Assembly (NCBI RefSeq): GCF_032854445.1
Contig: NC_088300.1
Coordinates: 29,619,608 to 29,683,607 of the forward strand
Source of the DNA: Liolophura sinensis
Taxonomy: Eukaryota; Mollusca; Polyplacophora; Chitonida; Chitonidae
Direction: 5' to 3'
Length of the DNA stretch: 64,000 bases
Every line of letters begins with the position of its first letter. The stretch's first letter is position 1. Positions 13,301-64,000 of the stretch are shown in pieces. A program made the position numbers and the translations under genes. The notes beneath the pieces were generated by a model that saw nothing but the letters and a program-made list of their open reading frames with translations, was not told where the DNA came from and did not search any database.

Positions 13301-16300
13301 TGACAGAAACCAGGAAATCATCAGGGTATATCGCTGGATGATTTAAACAAAATTGGGCAGAGTGAGTGTTTTTTATTTTATACGTTTATGGAAACAGGCT
13401 TTTTGTTCTGTTTTATTTCAGTAATTGTCAGCCAGCTGAATACCTATAGTTACCTATGACTGAGCGGATATACTTAGATACTTCTGCGGGTTATAGAAAA
13501 GGAGATATCATCATTTTGGAGAATTAGTTGATGGGTTGTACTGCATTTCATAGGGCATTCTTGGATCAATTTTTCTACCTGTATTTTCATGACATTTAAA
13601 AGCTGCCTTATTCCCAGATTGTGTTGATTTAATATGAATGTACCTCGTACATAACGTAGGGGTTAGTCAGCTGCCTGTCCAGTCATCCAAGTTGTTGGGT
13701 GAAATGGAAAAAAATGTGCTGGTTGGACACCCTGTTTGCAGCACTTTTAACATGGAAGAGATAGGAGAAAAAAGAATGTTGAACACCCTGCTATAATATA
13801 GTGGCCTCAAGAATGGATGTTTGGACACTCTCTTTCACATTTCTGGCTAATCCCCTAACTGTAAATCACATAGAGTGTGGCCTCTGAGGCTCAGTGCTTA
13901 TACAGCTAGTGCAACACAGTGACTCGGGAGCCTCTCATGCTCATAGTCATATGTGGGAAGTTTACCAGCTACCTGCGGATGGTCGTGGGTTTCCCCAGGG
14001 CTGTGGCCAGTTTCCTCCCACCATAATGCTGGCTACCATAGTATAAATGAAATATTCTTAAGTATGACATGAAGTACCAGTCAGATTTAATTACACGTTA
14101 TTTTTAATTAGCTAGCAATTCTACTTTGTGAGACAAAGCTATGAGAGCTGTATGAGTGGCTGACAATTCCTCATTAATTTTATTAACATACTGTATTTCA
14201 CTTGACGTTTGGCCTGTCGAAATGCACTTTCAGAAACATACAAAGGCCGTAAAATGATACTTTTGATGCCAACACTTTCAGATTTTTTTTCTTAGATTAA
14301 TCAAAGTTCATGTAAATGATCCTAGAAGGCAGATGAATCAATCAGAAGCGAGCAAAATGTCAGTTATAAGAAGGCTGAAGTTCAGGTGAAATGCAGGAAA
14401 CTGTTTGCATGTATCCAGGGTGTTGGACTTACTCGTATGTGTACTGTATATTATTTTCCAGCCTTTGACAAGCTGCTCACCATGAAGTGTAAAGATTTTC
14501 CCATAGATGTGTCAGCTGCCCAAATCTGGGCTCATACCATGAACTCCATAGCTATGGTACATAATCAGACAGAGAGGTAAGCTCCATAGCTGTGGTACAT
14601 AATCAGGCAAAGAGGTAAGCTCCATAGCCATGGTACATAATCATATAGAGGGGTAAGCTCCATAGCCATGGTACATGATCAGACAAAGAGGTAAGCTCCA
14701 TAGCCATGGTACATGATCAGACAGAGAGGTAAGCTCCATAGCCATGGTATATGATCAGACAGAGAGGTAAGCTCCATAGCCATGGTATATGATCAGACAG
14801 AGAGGTAAGCTCCATAGCCACTGGACATGATCAGACAAAGAGGTAAGCTCCATAGCCATGATACATAATCTGACATAGAGGTAAGCTCCATAGCCATGGT
14901 ACATAATCATATAGAGGGGTAAGCTCCATAGCCATGGTACATGATCAGACAAAGAGGTAAGCTCCATAGCCATGGTACATGATCAGACAAAGAGGTAAGC
15001 TCCATAGCCATGGTACATGATCAGACAAAGAGGTAAGCTCCATAGCCATGATACATAATCTGACATAGAGGTAAGCTCCATAGCCATGGTACATGATCAG
15101 ACAAAGAGGTAAGCTCCATAGCCATGGTACATGATCAGACAGAAAGGTAAGCTCCATAGCTGTGGTACATAATCAGGCAAAGAGGTAAGCTCCATAGCCA
15201 TGGTACATGATCAGACAGAGAGGTAAGCTCCATAGCCACCGGACATGATCAGACAAAGAGGTAAGCTCCATAGCCATGGTACATGATCAGACAGAGAGGT
15301 AAGCTCCATAGCCATGGTACATGATCAGACAAAGAGGTAAGCTCCATAGCCATGGTACATGATCAGACAGAGAGGTAAGCTCCATAGCGATGATGCATAA
15401 TCTGACAGAGAAGTAAGCTCCATAGCCATGGTACATGATCAGACAAAGAGGTAAGCTCCATAGCCATGGTACATAATCAGACAGAGAGGTAAGCTCCATA
15501 GCCATGATTTATAAACAGACAGAGAGGTAAGCTCCATAGCCATGGTACACGATCAGACAAAGAGGTAAGCTCCATAGCCATGGTACACGATCAGACAGAC
15601 AGGTAAGCTTCATAGCCATGGCATATAATGATCAAATCATGGGTTCTTGTTAAGATCTGTTAAGAAATGATATTTAAGATAAATGTAGATTGGACAAATT
15701 TGTAGATACATGTAGTAATTTATGTTCCATTGTGTGATCAAGCTTCTTGAGTTGGGTTTTAAATTTTATGAAATGACTCCCTGTGTCATTTATCTCTGCA
15801 GTTATGATGCTGGAAGTCAAGAGGAAGAACAGCACAGAATCAAAGGTAAGTGGTGAAAAGTCTTTACACTTTGATCACATGAGAAAATGAGCGCGCATAT
15901 ACTCCAGAAGTTTCACGTTACTGAATATAGTGAAAAGTATATCAGATAATTGTGGTGTCACTCTGTTGTAATAAAGCATTTTAATCAGATAAATTGGTAG
16001 ATGTAATTGATTGTTTCCTTTATTTCAGCTAAAGGCAGTTTGTTGCCTAAACCCCTTCCTATTGGAGGCAAGCAAGTGCTCACTGTTTTCATCAGCAAGT
16101 TGGGACTGAAGGATGCCAGTCAGTACTTGGACCCTTACATCACTGTCTCTGTGAAAAGTCAGTGAAATCCAATTTATTCATTTGGTATTGATAATATTCC
16201 ATTTTTTTCCATAGTATTTTACAGTGTAAATGAATACTGTTTAACCTACACAATGGTGGTGAGGTTTGTGAATGAAGGAAACTAGGAAATGCACATGATG

Positions 16301-18147
16301 GTCACTCATCACTCCTGGTCAGGGAACTGAGGAAACTGTAGCTGACCTCTGTATACTCACTGGTTTTTCTTTACTCTTCTTTGGTTTCCGCATCTTTTCA
16401 CTCATTTCCAGTGACTATTTCTTACTATGTCAATCCTGTTCATTAATTTCTGTAACTTTGTTGGTTTTCTCTGTGTTTTTCACTGGTGAGTTTTCACACA
16501 TTTCCACTGACTGTTGGTTGGTTTTCCCTTACTCTTCATAAGTTTCCCTCATTATTTGATGGCTTTCTCCATAAGGGGTCCCAGTGATTATTTGCAGCTT
16601 TCCCCTTAGTATTAATTGGTTTCCAAACTACTCACTCATTTCCTGAGACTATTTAGTGGTTTCCCCTTAACATTCATTGGTTTCTGCTGATAGTTCACTC
16701 ATTTGCATACTGTAACTCGGAAGACCAAGTTGATGTTAAATATCTTTCATGGTAAACTGATTAATATTAGTCAGACTGTTAATCTACTTTATTTTCTGCC
16801 AGATAAGCAGGGTATTGACTTGACAGCCCAACAGGACACACCTATCTCAGGTAGAAAAGAGGACCAGTATGTCATCTTTAATGTGCCTGTTCACATTCAG
16901 AAACCCATTGATATTTTGCCTCCAGGTGAGCAAGTCTACTGGCTCTGAAAACTTTAACATAAATTTTAACATGATTAACATGAATTTTATAATGTAATGA
17001 CAAATATTAACTTTATGAAGATAGCCTACGTTCAGTGATGAACTCGGATTAGAGATCTCTTGTCCATACCAATACCAATTTTATTTTATGTTTTAAGGGC
17101 AAGCCAGTCCCCAAAAATGGAATAAAGCTGAAATTTTATTTTTATTTTATCTGGTTTTAATGGGTTTTATGACTTTTCTGTTTATGCTTTCTGATGATGT
17201 AACTATGTCTTTAATTGCTGGAACAGTTCACTGGACTTGGGTACAAATGTTGCCACTGGCAAATTGATTTCCTTGAAGAAGTGAAGATTGAAAAGAGCTG
17301 TAACATCCTGCTAAAAATTTTGTCTTGCTTTAAGACTCTTGGTTGAATGAAACATCTAAAATACTTGTATATTTGCTTGCAGATTACGCAGTATACTTTG
17401 AATTCAAACATTACAAACCTGGAAAAAAGACGCTGAGTACAAAGTGCTGGAGTTTCATGGAAAGAGATGAAATCAAAGATGGAGAGGCTGTTATTGAACT
17501 GTACGTATTGTCATATCTAACAAGCTGTTTCATCTCTCTGTCTCCATGGGCCCGTTTTATTATGTAAGCTCAAGAGGAGCCTGGCACAATTTCCATGACA
17601 ACATACAGTGAAGATATGTTTCCATGGTAAATTTGCTTCATGGAGCGTTGCAGCAGCTATGTAGAAACAGGCCCAGTTGGTTGAAAATTTACCTTCATTC
17701 TAGTTTACATCTAGTTTATTCGTTCGTCCCACCATGGAAGAAAAAATGTTTTAGGCTCTCCGGAAGAGTCACTTTTGTTCTTACTTGAGGACTACTTGCA
17801 TGAAATGTCAATTAGCAAAGCTTCCCTAACACATAATTGCGACTCGGTTAAATTTATGTAATGCCTATGCAGTGCCAGTCATGGTCAATATTTGCAACAT
17901 CTTTCTATATAAAATGTCCAGGAAATAGACCCTTGGAAGATTATGGATTTTTGGTAAAAGCAAATGGTTCATTGAATTTCATTCATGTACGCCTACCCAG
18001 GAAAACATATGGTCAAAATGCTCTTTTTTAACTGTGGTACTTAATATTTTCAGATACAAGAAACCTGCAGATTTTCGCCGCAAATCTCTGAACCTGCTGA
18101 CTGTGAAGCCCCTGTATTTACACCTCAAACTGTCTATCAGTATGTGA
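10347..18147 (+). CDS. AIDA: AIDA, axin interactor dorsalization-associated protein, complete
   Basis: AIDA binds Axin and, in vertebrates, blocks Axin-mediated JNK activation. Its C-terminal half is a C2-like lipid-binding domain. Exons: 10347-10456, 12067-12130, 12785-12838, 13307-13361, 14462-14576, 15802-15845, 16029-16157, 16803-16925, 17383-17500, 18054-18147. Junction phases agree throughout and the sum is 301 residues plus stop, against about 306 in vertebrates. Residues 1-133 are the helical N-terminal domain (GTDYDLWGQPVEAVDSY, FSDEQKRILGKIVTCLDLR). From about residue 150 comes the C2 domain (LGLKDASQYLDPYITVSVK, DTPISGRKEDQYVIFNV, YFEFKHYKPGKK, VKPLYLHL). The start has a good context (ATCACCATGG). 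Intron 5 holds a 38-bp minisatellite. I am confident of the identity. Confidence 0.95.
10627..10745 (-). mobile_element. Truncated family A SINE
   Basis: Only the tail half remains: TTTATTTATTTCATTGGTGT, then GCATTATGGTGGGGAGGAAA and CGGGGGAAACCCA. The tRNA-like head is absent. It is minus-oriented within AIDA intron 1. Confidence 0.75.
11470..11655. repeat. MITE-like element, family M1, second subtype
   Basis: The element runs from TAATTCTTCAGCCTTTTTG to GAAAAGGTTGTGGAATTAGG, an imperfect inverted pair. The interior (GATTCAAGCATATTCTG, AAGCCCTAGAACTGG) matches the copy at 6385-6591. Confidence 0.7.
11656..11978 (-). mobile_element. tRNA-derived SINE, family B
   Basis: The plus strand shows the tail (TGTACTTAACAATTTTTTAG), body (GGTGAGTCCTTGATGATAAA, CACCCAGTCACATTACACTG) and finally a degenerate tRNA-like head, giving minus orientation. 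The same body appears in plus orientation at 18528-18890. Confidence 0.75.
12435..12488. repeat. 14-bp tandem repeat, about four copies
   Basis: The unit CTTATAAATGATGG is repeated almost exactly, directly before a SINE-like sequence in AIDA intron 2. It is simple sequence with no visible function. Confidence 0.85.
12487..12690 (+). mobile_element. Possible third tRNA-derived SINE (family C)
   Basis: It starts with an A-box-like TTAGCTCAGGTGGTTA and continues without a clear B box into GGTGGTGGTTTACCCTGGGC. It is the only copy I notice in this window, so the family assignment is weak. It lies in AIDA intron 2. Confidence 0.45.
13878..14093 (+). mobile_element. tRNA-derived SINE, family A
   Basis: It reads head (GTGGCCTCTGAGGCTCAGTG) to middle (CCTGCGGATGGTCGTGGGTT) to tail (AAATGAAATATTCTTAAGTA) on the plus strand in AIDA intron 4. 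It is diverged and lacks a clean target-site duplication. Confidence 0.8.
14539..15640 (+). repeat. 38-bp minisatellite built on the AIDA exon 5 / intron 5 junction
   Basis: The unit begins GTAAGCTCCATAGCCATGGT and ends in CAGACARAGAG, so every unit restores AGAG|GTAAGC, a consensus 5' splice site. Copy 0 is the last 38 bp of coding exon 5 (14539-14576). From 14577 there are 27 full units with no length change up to 15603, then a decaying partial unit, giving 28 GTAAGC sites. Internal variants recur (CATATAGAGGG in units 2 and 9, CTGACATAGAG in 8 and 13), suggesting multi-unit duplications. Long open frames on either strand here only reflect the repeat. Confidence 0.97.
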
Positions 18148-18359
18148 AGTCATTAAAAGAAAAATTGAGGCATCAAAATATGTTATTACATGGTTTATAT
18201 ACAAAGCTATTTTTGTCTTTTAGCTTATTGGTCTTGATCTTTACACTGTGATTTTTACTTTGTCAATATACAATGAATGGTTTATGCATAATTTTCTGTG
18301 TAATATTTTGTTGAAGTATTTCGTGATGTGCTCACATTGGCAACTGTATTTAGATCATT

Positions 18360-18365
18360 AATAAA
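18360..18365 (+). terminator. Candidate AIDA polyadenylation signal
   Basis: AATAAA lies about 210 nt after the AIDA stop codon. It is the first canonical hexamer seen downstream, so the 3' UTR is probably about 0.2 kb. The cleavage site was not determined. Confidence 0.55.
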
Positions 18366-18527
18366 GGAATGTTATATTTTTCCAAAATCCTGATATTTAC
18401 CTGGTTTCACTGAAATCCAGCTCTCCATACTGAACCTTTCACAACTTATTGTCAACCTTTTAATACGGAAAAACTGGAAGCATGATCACATTTTGTTGTT
18501 GGTTTTAAATAGACCGACTGCGCATAT

Positions 18528-18890
18528 ATAACTTCAGTGGCATAATGGTTAGAGCGTCCGCCTCAGAGTCGGAGACCTCAGAATCAGGCACTGGTCGGGT
18601 CATAATAAAGACTGCTGCCTCACTTGGTGCTCAGCAGTGAGAGGCTAGAGCAAGGAAACAGGACTGGTTGGCTCGGTCACAGAATAATGTGACTGTGTGG
18701 GGTGTCATGTCTGGTGTCTTCAGCATGATACTTCAGTGGCAGCAGCACTTTGGCAGCATGGACTTGCCCTGCCACAAGAAGACACATTATAAGTACACAC
18801 ACCTAATGACAGCTCGTCGTTACAGGACTGAAAAATTGTTAAGAACAATGTTGAACATCAAGCATACATACATACATGTGTAGTGAATGT
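18528..18890 (+). mobile_element. tRNA-derived SINE, family B
   Basis: The head TGGCATAATGGTTAGAGCGT is tRNA-like. The body (GGTGCTCAGCAGTGAGAGGC, GTCTTCAGCATGATACTTCA) and a tail ending in GAAAAATTGTTAAGAAC then CATACATACAT match the reverse of the copy at 11656-11978. It is not a functional tRNA gene: no intact T-arm or acceptor stem follows. Confidence 0.8.
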
Positions 18891-19243
18891 CCAAGTGTCC
18901 AGGTTTCAAATTCATCAAATTTTATTAATGTGAACTGAACTTGTGTTCCGTACACATGCACAGTGGTTCAAATTTTAAACGTTTCCCAACTCTTCACAAG
19001 GTTTTCCATTTACTCACACCTCGAACCACCAAGAACTGGGTTCAGAATTATGACCCCATTTGTCAAAGATGATAGAACCATTCCACGACAGCTTTTGAAC
19101 CACAACACGGCCATAACTAATCCTCATGAATGCACTCCATGATTTGTCAAAGCTTCTGATCAAATTCTTGTTTGTTTCGTCAAATTCTTGCCACCATGCT
19201 ACCCATTTGTATTCTGAGCTGATCAATGAGGGTCCTCACTGCA

Positions 19244-19476
19244 GGCGGCCTCTGTGGTTAGCGTATCAGGAGCCTCTCACTAATGTGGTTGGTGTGTGTT
19301 GAACTCTAGCTCATGTCGTCTTCCTCTCCAGCCGTTAGTGGGAGGGTCTTCCGACAACCTGCAGATGGTTGTGGGTTTCCCTCGGGCTGTACTCAGTTTC
19401 CTCCAACCATATTGCTGGCTGCTGTCGCATAAGTGAAATATTCCTGAGTACAGCGTGAAACACTAATTAAATAAAT
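19244..19476 (+). mobile_element. tRNA-derived SINE, family A
   Basis: Head GGCGGCCTCTGTGGTTAGCG, B-box-like GTTGAACTCTAGCTC, body CCTGCAGATGGTTGTGGGTT, and tail AGTGAAATATTCCTGAGTA then TAAATAAA, in plus orientation. Part of the anticodon-side head is deleted. Confidence 0.82.
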
Positions 19477-19898
19477 TCTCAATGCACGTTTCACCAATAT
19501 GAAAAGAGTCCATGAATTCTGTACACTTTTCAGGACACAAGTACACCACTTTTTTTTGAACAAAACTGTAAATCTTCTTGGCTAAAGTGGGCCCTGATTT
19601 CTTTCTTTGGTCAATTGGTCGTTAGAGCGTTGGTCAATTTCATGGGTAGAGGAAACATGCACAGCATATTTGTCGAAGACAAATAGTTTTAAACAAACGA
19701 TAGACTTTACAAATGGCCAAATTAGAGTTGCTCACTGCTTATTGTCAACAATGCCACATGAATAGTAAAAGCAGGGAATCAACAAACACCCTGTCCAAGT
19801 CCGGGGATTCCTCCTATAGACAGTGTTCTAGCCATCCAAAAATTGGGATCATAGGAAAAAAAACCCCCACAAAATAACACCATCTTTCAGACATAAGC

Positions 19899-19904
19899 TT
19901 TATT
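19899..19904 (-). terminator. Candidate dynein heavy chain polyadenylation signal
   Basis: TTTATT on the plus strand gives AATAAA on the gene strand, about 740 nt after the dynein stop codon. It is a plausible but unproven 3' end. Confidence 0.35.
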
Positions 19905-20645
19905 CTTGGGAGCCAATTAGTAAACCCAAAACAGTACTACACCTTATTGAGTTTTACATTACATATATTTCACGAGATATAGAAATTACTTGGGAAAGCC
20001 AATCATGAAATGGTAAAAGCTTGCACTAAATACCCAATATACCACTGCCCATTTAACTACTTAAAAATTTAACATATATTTAGAAATTTGCTGAAGAGTA
20101 AATAAAAATTTGTTTCTAAATACAGTACATGTAAATCTTGTCTGAAGACGACGTATTACTGTGAGGGACATGAACATCAAGGGAGATAATTTGATGTCCA
20201 TTACGTTAACAGAGACTTCTATCCTGTGTTATTGGAGGTTATCCAATGTTCAGCTAGACACACTTGTCTCTTCATTAACAGCTCAATGATTTCCACCACC
20301 ATCCCATCCCAAAAAAACAAACAAAATACTTAAAACAGGTTACCAGCTAGATTATCAATTGAAAGTTATTTACAGAAACACTATACGCAGGTATATAATA
20401 TAGTGGAAAACTAATCCATCAAGCCTGCTGTTTAGAACCTGTTCTTGTTAAAAAGACAACTGGTTAATCACCTTTAGAACATTTCTGACAAAAGAAAATG
20501 GGTGAAACAGAAATACAGTACTCTCTAATTTATAATAAAGCACGAGGGGTGACAGGAATGTCCACTTGGAGCAGGTGTACTTCTTACAATCAAGCTCAAA
20601 ATCTGTGAAGGAGATAGGCATGTGTACACTGGAATGGATAAACAC

Positions 20646-64000
<43,355 letters not shown>

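Larger units (their letters stand above)
18148..20645. other. Convergent AIDA-dynein 3' intergenic region
   Basis: AIDA and dynein heavy chain end toward each other. The region contains the two presumed 3' UTRs, a family B SINE (18528-18890) and a family A SINE (19244-19476). I see no further gene. Confidence 0.7.

Noticed and set aside
14755-15505. Three minus-strand open frames of about 70 codons in the AIDA intron (repeating YHGYGAYL)
   Set aside because: They are translations of the 38-bp repeat in its stop-free frame. They have no start context, no homology and no splice support.
14577-15640. CRISPR-like array of regular 38-bp repeats
   Set aside because: The period consists entirely of repeat with no unique spacers, the host is an intron-rich animal genome, and the unit matches the adjoining AIDA exon end. 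It is a minisatellite.
18538-18610. tRNA gene (GGCATAATGGTTAGAGCGTC start)
   Set aside because: An A-box-like start is present, but the T-arm and acceptor stem are not intact and the sequence runs into a SINE body found elsewhere. It is a tRNA-derived head, not a tRNA gene.

Overview
The window is eukaryotic nuclear DNA, AT-rich and intron-dense. It holds parts or all of three conserved animal genes. The proteins read clearly as metazoan. The dispersed tRNA-derived SINEs are of a type I associate with molluscs and other lophotrochozoans, so a bivalve- or gastropod-like animal is the best guess; the species is not identified. Exon boundaries below were placed by hand from GT-AG sites, reading phase and protein similarity to remembered vertebrate orthologues. 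No alignment or transcript data were used.

Layout. (1) Positions 111-7553, minus strand: the first seven coding exons of a Son of sevenless (SOS) Ras guanine-nucleotide exchange factor, covering the histone folds and the start of the DH domain; the gene runs off the left edge. (2) 7554-10346: a divergent intergenic/promoter region with two SINEs. (3) 10347-18147, plus strand: a complete ten-exon AIDA gene (axin interactor, dorsalization-associated). (4) 18148-20645: the convergent 3' intergenic region. (5) 20646-64000, minus strand: about 43 kb of cytoplasmic dynein 1 heavy chain (DYNC1H1 type). It runs from the AAA1 Walker B region to the stop codon in 55 successive exons plus one alternative exon; the tail, linker and AAA1 Walker A lie beyond the right edge. 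The conceptual product inside the window is 2,708 residues with unbroken phase at every junction.

Most notable observations. (a) Two homologous 196-nt exons, 46831-47026 and 45795-45990, encode alternative versions of the same stalk/microtubule-binding-domain segment of dynein. They share phase and length, and including both or neither causes a premature stop, so they look like an obligate mutually exclusive pair. (b) The AIDA intron after exon 5 begins with an exact 38-bp-period minisatellite seeded on the exon-intron junction, giving 28 consecutive GTAAGC donor sequences. (c) A dynein intron ends in an exact 133-bp-period minisatellite seeded on the intron-exon junction, copying the 3' splice site. 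Two unrelated genes thus carry junction-seeded tandem arrays of opposite polarity. The introns also hold SINEs (several with intact target-site duplications, one nested pair), two MITE-like families and a foldback element.

The three genes work in different processes: Ras activation, Axin/JNK signalling with lipid binding, and minus-end-directed transport. Nothing in the sequence suggests co-regulation beyond the divergent SOS/AIDA arrangement.
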